Positions 1 to 6,496 of a stretch of 12,032 nt of DNA are shown piece after piece. The notes under the pieces were generated by a model. It searched no databases, was not told the origin of the DNA, and saw only the letters and a program-made list of their open reading frames with translations. The stretch spans positions 1 through 12,032 of the forward strand of contig CANQZS010000032.1 in assembly GCA_947628385.1 (NCBI GenBank), given 5' to 3'. The first letter of the stretch is position 1, and the number at the start of each line of letters is the position of its first letter. The stretch comes from an uncultured Clostridia bacterium. GTDB lineage: Bacteria; Bacillota; Clostridia; Oscillospirales; Ruminococcaceae. Both the position numbers and the translations under genes were made by a program.

Positions 1-52
1 GCACCTCTTTATCAGACGAGTTTAAGTTAGCTATATAATTTTCTATTTCCAT
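1..52 (-). CDS. 5' end of an unidentified gene, cut by the left window edge
   Basis: A minus-strand reading frame opens with ATG at 50-52 and continues to the window edge without a stop, giving 17 codons (MEIENYIANLNSSDKEV). A strong ribosome binding site, GGAGG at 59-63, lies 6 nt before the ATG. The start sits 29 nt downstream of the stop codon of the PBP1-GGDEF gene, with no terminator between them, so the two are probably co-transcribed. The visible residues are hydrophilic, with no signal peptide or membrane segment. They are too few to assign a family. The start is well supported by its ribosome binding site and spacing, but the function is unknown. Confidence 0.6.
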   Translation of the reverse strand, partial: MEIENYIANLNSSDKEV

Positions 53-81
53 TTCAATCCTCCCACATTCCATATAGATGA

Positions 82-2058
82 TCAGTCGCGTTCCTTTCTT
101 CTGCAATAGCCTCGGTATTTTCGTCTGGAAGCTTTCTGAACATACATAAGCTCATCGGACTTTTTGATAAACTGGTCTATAGTCTCTCCTTCCGACGGGA
201 CTCCCTTGACTATTCCGCAGCTTGCCTCCACAAGGTACGGCTTTCCGGAGCTTTCGTTATAGCTTTTCAGATATTCCTCAAAGCGCTTGGTGAAATCCTC
301 CGCATAGTCGTCGCTGCGGCACATTCCGGCAACGATATATTCGTCGCCTCCGAATCTGGCGACAATATCCTTTCCTCCGGAGGTATCCTCGAGAGCCCTT
401 GCTATTGTGATTATTGCATTATCGCCCTCATGATGTCCGAAATTATCGTTTATACCTTTAAGACCGTCCATATCTACCGAAAGCACCATGAATTCCCGCT
501 TTTCGGCAGCACATTTTTCATATATTTCCGGAGTGAGCCTGTAGAAGCCTCTTCTGTTGTAAAGGCGGGTCATGGAATCCTTGATGTACATATCTTCCAG
601 ACGATTTACCACCATGCGCATCTCATGCCGGATCCGCGCGTTTTCCAGAACGTTGCTTATATTGGTTATCAGCGTATACAAAAGGTGGAAATTCCTGCCT
701 GTAAGTGAGAATTCCAGACCTATGTAGCCTATACATCTGTCCTGAAAGTGCAGCGGCAGGAACATGATATTGCGGTTCCTTTCCAGTATCCCGTCAAGAT
801 CCGGCAGGATCTCCTCCGATCTGAACGGTTCAAGGGATCCGTAGGGCTCGTTCTGTCTGCCGTGGATAACGTATTTTATTACCGGATCGTATCCCTTTTT
901 CCTATAGCCGCCGTAGGAAGCCGTGTTTTCGTTACCGATACTGTCCGGATAGTCGTTTGAAATAAAATTGTCGCATATGCAGAGCCAACATTCCTTTGCC
1001 CATACATCGTTAAGGAACAGCTGTATTTTTTCCAGAGTTTCATCAAAGGAGAAGCTTCCCGTAGCGCTTTCGGCATTTTTGATTATGGAATCCGAAAAGC
1101 CGTTCCAAAGATCTATATGGTTATAAAGCTCATGTTTGAGCAGGTTATCCGTAGCGGAGCGGTTTATCGGTTCGCAGCCGCAGGATTCGCGGAACATAAT
1201 GCTGCCGTCAACGGTCTCATTGCCCACGGGAGGTATCCTGCCGCAGAATATCTCGTTCAGGCGAACAGCCGCCGTTTCTCCGGCTGCGCTTACGTTGCAC
1301 ATTATAGTTGTGATAGACGGAAAGAATGTATTTCCCTCGGCAATGCCGTCAATGCCGGTGACGATAACGTCCTTGGGAACTTCAAATCCAAGCTTTGCGA
1401 TCTGAAAGCACGCGCCGATAGCCATTGAATCGTTTGCGCAGATAAATGCGTCCGGCATACAGCCGAATTTATCGTAATGTCTCTGTACGGCGTCTCCTGC
1501 CGACGCCCACCAGAAGTGACCGTAGTCTATATCGTCGTCTGTGACAGGAAGCCCACATTCCTGCATAACGCTCCTGAAAACGGCTTCTCTTTCGTCCGAG
1601 ACATCGTTTCCCTTTGATCCGCCAAGGAATTTCAGCTTTTTTGCGCCATGCTTTTCTATGACATGGCGGACTATTTTCCCGAAGGCTTTTTCATATTCCA
1701 GCGAAATGCAGTATGCGCCGCTGTATTCACCGTCTATTATGATTATGGGGATATTTTTTTCTTTTGCCCTTGCAATAAGCTTTTCGGTGCATTTTTCCGT
1801 AGGCATGAACATTGCCGTTATGACAAGAGCGTCTATAAGATCAAAATTTATAAGCTCATAAATATTTGTTTCTCCCGTATCGTAAGGAGTGTCCTTGAAG
1901 TCCGTTGCAAGCGACTGGAACCACATGACATGGCAGTTGAATTCCTCGCATTTATTTATAAATGACTGAACGAGCGGAGAAAGGTATGAATCGTCTATTC
2001 CGCCTGAGACTAAAGCGGCGATTTTTTTATTTTTCTTTCCGAAACTGCTGCCATTCAT
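82..2058 (-). CDS. Cytosolic PBP1/LacI-type sensor fused to a GGDEF diguanylate cyclase
   Basis: This 658-aa protein probably makes cyclic di-GMP from two GTP in response to a small ligand. Residues about 11-290 resemble the periplasmic-binding-protein-like sensor domain of LacI-family regulators (LVSGG near 17, CANDSMAIGA 207-216, VTGIDG 233-238), ending in a Cys-rich SCGC at 292-295. Residues about 300-485 form an unassigned, possibly GAF-like region. The GGDEF domain spans about 490-645, with DSMTRLYNRRGF at 494-505, metal-binding Asp 529 and the active-site loop GGDEY at 570-574. The RxxD inhibitory site expected just before that loop is absent (GGKD), so product inhibition there is unlikely. 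There is no helix-turn-helix, signal peptide or membrane segment, so the sensor domain should face the cytoplasm. The ATG at 2056-2058 follows AAGGAGG (2067-2073) with an 8-nt spacer. The gene has its own candidate promoter and probably shares a transcript with the partial gene at 1-52. The ligand is unknown. Confidence 0.9.
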   Translation of the reverse strand: MNGSSFGKKNKKIAALVSGGIDDSYLSPLVQSFINKCEEFNCHVMWFQSLATDFKDTPYDTGETNIYELINFDLIDALVITAMFMPTEKCTEKLIARAKEKNIPIIIIDGEYSGAYCISLEYEKAFGKIVRHVIEKHGAKKLKFLGGSKGNDVSDEREAVFRSVMQECGLPVTDDDIDYGHFWWASAGDAVQRHYDKFGCMPDAFICANDSMAIGACFQIAKLGFEVPKDVIVTGIDGIAEGNTFFPSITTIMCNVSAAGETAAVRLNEIFCGRIPPVGNETVDGSIMFRESCGCEPINRSATDNLLKHELYNHIDLWNGFSDSIIKNAESATGSFSFDETLEKIQLFLNDVWAKECWLCICDNFISNDYPDSIGNENTASYGGYRKKGYDPVIKYVIHGRQNEPYGSLEPFRSEEILPDLDGILERNRNIMFLPLHFQDRCIGYIGLEFSLTGRNFHLLYTLITNISNVLENARIRHEMRMVVNRLEDMYIKDSMTRLYNRRGFYRLTPEIYEKCAAEKREFMVLSVDMDGLKGINDNFGHHEGDNAIITIARALEDTSGGKDIVARFGGDEYIVAGMCRSDDYAEDFTKRFEEYLKSYNESSGKPYLVEASCGIVKGVPSEGETIDQFIKKSDELMYVQKASRRKYRGYCRRKERD

Positions 2059-2081
2059 GCTTCCGACCTCCTTAAAGCATA

Positions 2082-2112
2082 ATTATACACTATAAGTATA
2101 CCATAAAGGTAT
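2082..2112 (-). promoter_or_regulatory. Candidate promoter and inverted repeat before the PBP1-GGDEF gene
   Basis: Read on the minus strand, a perfect -10 hexamer TATAAT lies at 2082-2087, about 25 nt before the start codon. No good -35 hexamer is found at 16-18 nt. Just upstream, at 2098-2112, is a perfect inverted repeat, ATACC-ATAAA-GGTAT (5-bp arms, 5-nt spacer), which falls between the -10 box and the expected -35 position. That is where a repressor or activator could bind. The predicted transcript leader is very short and is mostly the ribosome binding site. The -10 box is convincing by sequence; the operator role is inference. Confidence 0.45.
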
Positions 2113-2166
2113 CGTCATATTGATGAATTTTCAGAGGCATATTTATAAATAATTGTTTAATTTCTC

Positions 2167-2222
2167 AAAAAATAATGCAGGACAGATAGGATATATCAAT
2201 ACTGATCTCCTATCTGTCCTGC
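2167..2222 (-). terminator. Rho-independent terminator of the 106-aa protein gene
   Basis: Arms at 2177-2191 and 2208-2222 (GCAGGACAGATAGGA and its complement) pair perfectly over 15 bp around a 16-nt loop. On the minus strand the stem is followed by ATTATTTTTT (2167-2176), a proper T-tract. It begins 19 nt after the stop codon of the 106-aa gene. On the plus strand the nearest T-run (TTTT at 2237-2240) is 14 nt from the stem, so this is mainly a minus-strand terminator. It separates the small gene from the PBP1-GGDEF gene, which has its own promoter. Confidence 0.9.
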
Positions 2223-2241
2223 ACGATCGATCCGTGTTTTA

Positions 2242-2562
2242 TTACGATTCGGCGGATTGTCTTGAAAGCCATGCGTAAGCAATATCCAGCGCTTCATAAA
2301 GGCTGTTCTTTTCGCTTTGCTTTTCTATGGCTTCGATGGGGGAAAGCTTCTCATCGGTCGCCATTTTGTATATCTTTACCTTGCTTGCAACGTCCAGATC
2401 TCCGACCTTTGTTTTTTCTGTGATCTGCATCCAGACAACGTACTTATCGGACATATTTCCGTAATAAAGCTCATCTTCTTTTCTTACAAGAGGATAGCCT
2501 TTATATTTCAGAAAGCGGCTTTCTTTCTTTTCTGCCGTATCGGCGGTCTTTTTTTCTGCCAT
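2242..2562 (-). CDS. Conserved-looking small soluble protein of unknown function (106 aa)
   Basis: I do not recognise a named family, though the sequence resembles short hypothetical proteins of Clostridia, from general impression rather than a search. The first 16 residues are Lys/Glu/Ala-rich and probably disordered. A compact region follows with KYKGYPLVRK (about 19-28), ELYYGNMSDKYVVWMQI (about 31-47), a Lys-rich stretch, and a helical C-terminus ending in ALDIAYAWL. No signal peptide, membrane helix, Cys cluster or nucleotide-binding motif is visible, so it is likely cytosolic. The ATG at 2560-2562 follows AAAGGAGGA with about 7 nt spacing. The gene is monocistronic: it has its own consensus promoter at 2631-2659 and a strong terminator at 2167-2222. 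That arrangement suggests steady and possibly high expression independent of its neighbours. Confidence 0.85.
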   Translation of the reverse strand: MAEKKTADTAEKKESRFLKYKGYPLVRKEDELYYGNMSDKYVVWMQITEKTKVGDLDVASKVKIYKMATDEKLSPIEAIEKQSEKNSLYEALDIAYAWLSRQSAES

Positions 2563-2604
2563 TGAAAATCCTCCTTTGCATTATTTGTCTCACAAAGCTT
2601 CTGA

Positions 2605-2620
2605 TCCTGCCCTGACAGGA
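2605..2620 (-). other. Possible hairpin at the 5' end of the small-gene transcript
   Basis: On the minus strand TCCTG (2616-2620) can pair with CAGGA (2605-2609) around a 6-nt loop, TCAGGG. The predicted transcription start, about 6 nt past the -10 box, is near 2625, so the stem would begin roughly 5 nt from the RNA 5' end. Hairpins in this position can stabilise mRNA in Gram-positive bacteria. The stem is only 5 bp, so the role is speculative. Confidence 0.3.
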
Positions 2621-2630
2621 CTGCTATATA

Positions 2631-2659
2631 ATTATAGCATAAAAAATTCATAAAATCAA
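2631..2659 (-). promoter_or_regulatory. Consensus sigma-A promoter for the 106-aa protein gene
   Basis: On the minus strand a -35 box TTGATT (2654-2659) is separated by exactly 17 nt from a perfect -10 box TATAAT (2631-2636). The flanks are very AT-rich. Transcription should start near 2625 and leave a leader of about 60 nt that ends in the AAAGGAGGA ribosome binding site. This is the best promoter in the window. The rest of the gap to the DUF4340 stop (about 2660-2804) holds a weak second extended -10 (TGGTAGAAT, about 2709-2717) and an interrupted hairpin at 2747-2773 with no T-tract, so I see no convincing terminator for the ABC operon there. Confidence 0.85.
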
Positions 2660-2804
2660 GTATTTTTTTATAAAGAATTCATTTTTGAGAAGCGCTGCAG
2701 ACAGATATATTCTACCATATCCGGAATGAAAATTTTATCATATCGTGGAGCGGCGGAATTATCTTCCGTCTCCGGCGCAGACAGGGATAAACGGAGCTTT
2801 TTTT

Positions 2805-4268
2805 CTACCAGTTTATAACTATGTCCTCGCCGTTCTCATAAAGCTCAAGATTCTTTACAAGACGGTCAACATATGCCTCGGCGCAGGTATAGGTTATTTT
2901 TCCGTTGAGTCTTACAAGGCTCTTGCGGTTTTCCCAAGGAATGAATTCTATAAGATCACCGCCGCCGCTCTGAGTCTTTATATTTATCGAGACAACAGGC
3001 TCGGCGTCGGTCTCCTCAAAGCAGAAATCATCGCTGGGGGCGCGCAGTATGAACTGATAAAGCGATTTGAATTTATCCTTGTCAACAACATTCCCGTCAA
3101 GCTTTACCTCAAAATCATTGTCGGAGCTTCCGGTCATGGTGAAGTGCATATCCTTGTCCCCGCCGGTAATGTCCATAGATCCGAGCGTGAACACATAATT
3201 CCCCGTAAACATGGTGGTAACTATCTGTATCGGCTTGAAATCCAGCCACGGCAGGTCATCCTCGGATATTATATAGATGATATTGATACCGTCGGCGATA
3301 ACATATCTTCCAAGCTTATTGCCCTCATCGTCGAAGCATACGTCGCCGATGTAAAGGTTCACCTTGTCGCCGCCGGTTATTTCATATCTGACTATAGCCG
3401 CCGGATCTGCAAGACCGCAGGCTACAGCGTCGTCCTCGGTGGGGTTAAGGATACCAAGATCTGTGGCGGTAAAGCCGAAGATCCCGTCCGTAACGCCTGA
3501 GGAGGTCTCCGGATTCAGATCCCTGAATGCGGGAGAGGTCATTACATATTCCGTGGAATTTCCCGTCATAATGCTGTCGTCGTCCTGACGGACGTCGTAT
3601 TCTATAACGACGTCGTAATCAAGATCCTTTCTTGAAATGGTAAGCTTGTTGATGCGGGTATAATCCGTAGTATCGTTTTCGTCGGAAGCCGATCTTGCGG
3701 TATAGATCACCCTGTCGATAAGATCGTACTTGTCGTTCAGGAAATACTGCATTTCCGTTTTCTTGGCGGTATATACGTTAGGATCTCCCTCGATCATGAA
3801 GTATCTGTTTATGCCGTCGGGAACTTCATTTCCGAGAATGAGCGTGCTTACCGTTCCGGCACTGTCGGAAAACGTCGTTTTCACCGTAGCGGAGGGAGCG
3901 TCCAGACCGTATATTGAAATATCCTCCGGAGCCTCCGCAACAAGCTTCTGATAGGTGAGGGTAGCGGCGTTCTCGATAACATTTCCGAGAGATGTGCTGC
4001 TTATGGGAAGTCCGGATATTCCCTCAATTGACCATTTAATATCGTCGCCATCACCCACGCGGAGGATCCTGTAGGCTCCGTGTTCGTTCTCAATAGAAAT
4101 TTCCGAAATATCGTTCGGATCCTTATCATACATCAGGCGGGAGGTCTCCTCGTTTTCCGCAGAGGCTTCCTCCTTTTCGGGAGCCGTCAGCAGGAGCGCT
4201 GCCGCCGCTCCTCCGAGAATGAGGACTGCGATAAGGCAGATAATGATCATCTTAATGTTTTTTTTCAT
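2805..4268 (-). CDS. DUF4340-family membrane-anchored protein, ABC operon partner
   Basis: This 487-aa protein matches the DUF4340 pattern: an N-terminal hydrophobic segment at about 7-28 after a Lys-rich start, then a long acidic, beta-rich region outside the membrane. Repeated strand-rich blocks such as DISEISIEN (about 53-61) and a later RINKLTISRKD are typical of the family. No lipobox cysteine follows the hydrophobic segment, so it is probably an uncleaved anchor. In known genomes DUF4340 proteins sit beside GldG-like proteins and ABC-2 permeases; their biochemical role is not established. The start overlaps the previous gene's stop by one base (TAATG at 4266-4270), and its ribosome binding site (GGAGGA) lies inside the 3' end of that gene, implying coupled translation. 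It is the last gene of the four-gene unit. Family assignment is from sequence recognition and context. Confidence 0.85.
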   Translation of the reverse strand: MKKNIKMIIICLIAVLILGGAAAALLLTAPEKEEASAENEETSRLMYDKDPNDISEISIENEHGAYRILRVGDGDDIKWSIEGISGLPISSTSLGNVIENAATLTYQKLVAEAPEDISIYGLDAPSATVKTTFSDSAGTVSTLILGNEVPDGINRYFMIEGDPNVYTAKKTEMQYFLNDKYDLIDRVIYTARSASDENDTTDYTRINKLTISRKDLDYDVVIEYDVRQDDDSIMTGNSTEYVMTSPAFRDLNPETSSGVTDGIFGFTATDLGILNPTEDDAVACGLADPAAIVRYEITGGDKVNLYIGDVCFDDEGNKLGRYVIADGINIIYIISEDDLPWLDFKPIQIVTTMFTGNYVFTLGSMDITGGDKDMHFTMTGSSDNDFEVKLDGNVVDKDKFKSLYQFILRAPSDDFCFEETDAEPVVSINIKTQSGGGDLIEFIPWENRKSLVRLNGKITYTCAEAYVDRLVKNLELYENGEDIVINW

Positions 4269-5773
4269 TACTTATGTCTCCTCCTGAGCCATACCGTAAA
4301 GCCCGCAGCAGCTACCAGCAGCGGCAGAACTACCATGAATACTATCCTTAAAGCGTTCTGCTGAGCGGCATTCGTCTCGTATGTGTCGCCGGTAAGATCC
4401 TTTGCCACGATATTAAGACCGTCCTCCTTGCCGGAGATCTTGTTTACTGCGGAAACGAAATAATCTCCGTTCGTATAATACGGCTGACTTGTAAAGCTTG
4501 AATTGAGAATATCGTCACAGCCCAGTAAAAGGATATTTGACTTGACCTGTTTGGTATCTATAAACGTATACTTGCTTGCAACAGCCATAATCGTAACAGC
4601 CTGTTCGTCGATAGACGGCTCCGCGCCTGTTTCCTGATATTCCTGTATCATCTCGTCGGTCATTATAAAGCCCGTTTCCGAGGTGGTAAGGAGAACGTCG
4701 GTGGTAACGTTGCCCTGAAAATCGTAAAGCACTTCGATAGGACGTGAATTGAATGTTGCAACCGGATTTGACATTATCTCGGAGGGTATGCCGCCGGTGT
4801 AGTCGTTTTCCTCAGGATATGCGGCGATCGCATAAACGCTTGTCTGGGAAATTACGTTCTGCATATTGTCCTCGCCCACAAGTCCCTTGCCGATCTTCAC
4901 TCCCCATTCGTTAAGGAATGCGTCGATGTTCGGGGTATCGTTCTGTGAATAGCTTGCGGTATAGATCATGTTCCTGCCGTAATTTCCGTCGTTTTCCATA
5001 AAGTCATAGATCTTGTCGATAAGCTCCTCCGAGAAGTCGTTTAACGGCGCGTTTATTACCAGCATATCCGCGTCCTCGGGAATATCCTCGATATTCGGGT
5101 CTATAGTCACCGTCTCGAAACCGTTGCTTTCCAGCATAGCCATGATGTTTTCGCCGTTTGCGTCGCCGGTGCTGTTCTGAGCGTGAACAACATTGAAGTA
5201 GACCGCTTTCTGCGGATCCGGATCGGTAACATACATAATTGCTGAGGTCAGCGTCTGTTCCGCTTTTGAGGAGACTATTTCCTGGCTCATCGTATAATAG
5301 TTTATGTCCATATTGAACAGATCGTTTACCGAAAGTACCCTTATCCTGTGTGAATCATTGTTGAAAACAATAACGCTGTAATCGGAAATGCTTCCGTCAT
5401 AATACTGTCTGTACTTTTCCACATAAGTGGGGTCAACGGTCATATCAACGAAATTGACGTCTATCCTGTCGGAATTGTACGCATATTTTTTAAGGACCTC
5501 ATATGCCTGACGGTAGTAAATGCTGTCGGAAGTCTCAAAGGCAAGCTCGTCCACCGTTGTACATATCTCTACATCTTCGTTTAGGGAAGTGATGTAGTCC
5601 TTTGTTTCGTCGCTTATCTCGAAATCTCCTCCCGGAGTAAGGTCGATGCTCATATTGTATCTGTCGCTGAGAGCGGAGATTATCACGTTCAGCAGCACTA
5701 CCATTGCCACTACGATGATCGTTATCACCGTTGCCGCAGCGCCGTATTTAAGCTTTTTAGTATTGATCTTCAT
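4268..5773 (-). CDS. GldG-like ABC transporter auxiliary protein
   Basis: This 501-aa protein has a transmembrane helix near each end (about 10-34 and 474-496) and a large domain between them. The N-terminus is basic and the C-terminus is WLRRRHK, which places both ends in the cytoplasm and the roughly 440-residue domain outside. The region contains the block AEQTLTSAIMYVT (171-183) and a later ILLLGCDDILNSSF (414-427), which fit the GldG / ABC-type auxiliary family. In Bacteroidota GldG works with GldA and GldF and is linked to gliding and secretion; in Clostridia the role is unknown and gliding is not implied. The gene starts 15 nt after the permease stop, behind CGGAGGTAATTGAA, and overlaps the DUF4340 start by one base. 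It is probably a stoichiometric subunit of the transporter. Confidence 0.85.
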   Translation of the reverse strand: MKINTKKLKYGAAATVITIIVVAMVVLLNVIISALSDRYNMSIDLTPGGDFEISDETKDYITSLNEDVEICTTVDELAFETSDSIYYRQAYEVLKKYAYNSDRIDVNFVDMTVDPTYVEKYRQYYDGSISDYSVIVFNNDSHRIRVLSVNDLFNMDINYYTMSQEIVSSKAEQTLTSAIMYVTDPDPQKAVYFNVVHAQNSTGDANGENIMAMLESNGFETVTIDPNIEDIPEDADMLVINAPLNDFSEELIDKIYDFMENDGNYGRNMIYTASYSQNDTPNIDAFLNEWGVKIGKGLVGEDNMQNVISQTSVYAIAAYPEENDYTGGIPSEIMSNPVATFNSRPIEVLYDFQGNVTTDVLLTTSETGFIMTDEMIQEYQETGAEPSIDEQAVTIMAVASKYTFIDTKQVKSNILLLGCDDILNSSFTSQPYYTNGDYFVSAVNKISGKEDGLNIVAKDLTGDTYETNAAQQNALRIVFMVVLPLLVAAAGFTVWLRRRHK

Positions 5774-5788
5774 TTCAATTACCTCCGA

Positions 5789-6496
5789 TCAGGACCAGCG
5801 GCGCTTTTCAAGAACACGCACCGTAAGAAAATTGAAAACGAATATCGCGCTTATAAAGAATATCAGACTCGGAATGTTAAGTATTCCCGTGCTGAATTCA
5901 TAATATCTTGTGTAGAATCCCAGAGACGCCATGATATTTTTAAGCCATTCCACAGGCACAAGTCCCGCCAGCATATCAATAAGATAGAACGCCATGATTA
6001 TTATAAAGCTGAGTATAGCCGCGACTACCTGACTTTCCGTCATTGCGGAAACAAATATGCCTATTGCAATGAACGCCGAACCCATAAGCAGCAGCGCGAT
6101 GAACGTTCCTATGACGGTCGCCCAAGCCACAGAGCCTGCCAGCGTCACAAGAGTTATAACGTAAAGTACGTATATCGCCATTGCGCAAAGGAAAACGCAT
6201 ACCGCCGCAAGGAATTTTCCCATAACTATTGAGAACAGGTTCACCGGCGCGGTCAGCAGGCACTGATCGGTGCGCTGGCGTTTTTCCTCGGTAAAAAGTC
6301 TCATTGTCAGCAGCGGGAGAAGTATCATCATTATTGTGAACGCGCTGGTGAATACAGTGGACATATCCGTCGTTCCGTAATAAAGATTGTAGTTTACAAA
6401 GAATACAGCTGTATAAATATAGAATACCGCTATAAAAATGTAAGCTATAGGCGAGGTGAAATAAGCCTTTAGCTCGCGTCTGAAAATCGCGCCCAT
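5789..6496 (-). CDS. ABC-2 type transporter permease (GldF/NosY-like)
   Basis: This 235-aa integral membrane protein has about six hydrophobic helices, at roughly 15-34, 50-66, 90-116, 124-150, 156-180 and 208-226. The N-terminal RRELKAYFTSPIAYIF (6-21) and the loop EEKRQRTDQCLLTAPV (70-85) are hallmarks of the GldF/NosY class of ABC-2 permeases. The length is normal for this class. One such subunit would form a homodimer, energised by the ATPase encoded just upstream. The ATG overlaps the ATPase stop by one base (TAATG, 6494-6498). Its ribosome binding site AAAAGGAGG lies inside the last ATPase codons, about 10 nt before the ATG. The substrate cannot be read from the sequence. Confidence 0.92.
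   Translation of the reverse strand: MGAIFRRELKAYFTSPIAYIFIAVFYIYTAVFFVNYNLYYGTTDMSTVFTSAFTIMMILLPLLTMRLFTEEKRQRTDQCLLTAPVNLFSIVMGKFLAAVCVFLCAMAIYVLYVITLVTLAGSVAWATVIGTFIALLLMGSAFIAIGIFVSAMTESQVVAAILSFIIIMAFYLIDMLAGLVPVEWLKNIMASLGFYTRYYEFSTGILNIPSLIFFISAIFVFNFLTVRVLEKRRWS

Noticed and set aside
2791..2804. Plus-strand ACGGAGCTTTTTTT as a terminator
   Set aside because: Its stem is at best 5 bp (CTCCG/CGGAG), and no plus-strand gene ends before it. On the minus strand this is an A-run, not a T-run.
2745..3500. A 251-codon open frame on the plus strand, opposite the DUF4340 gene
   Set aside because: It is antisense to an operon gene with good coupling signals, and its translation shows no domain or plausible composition.
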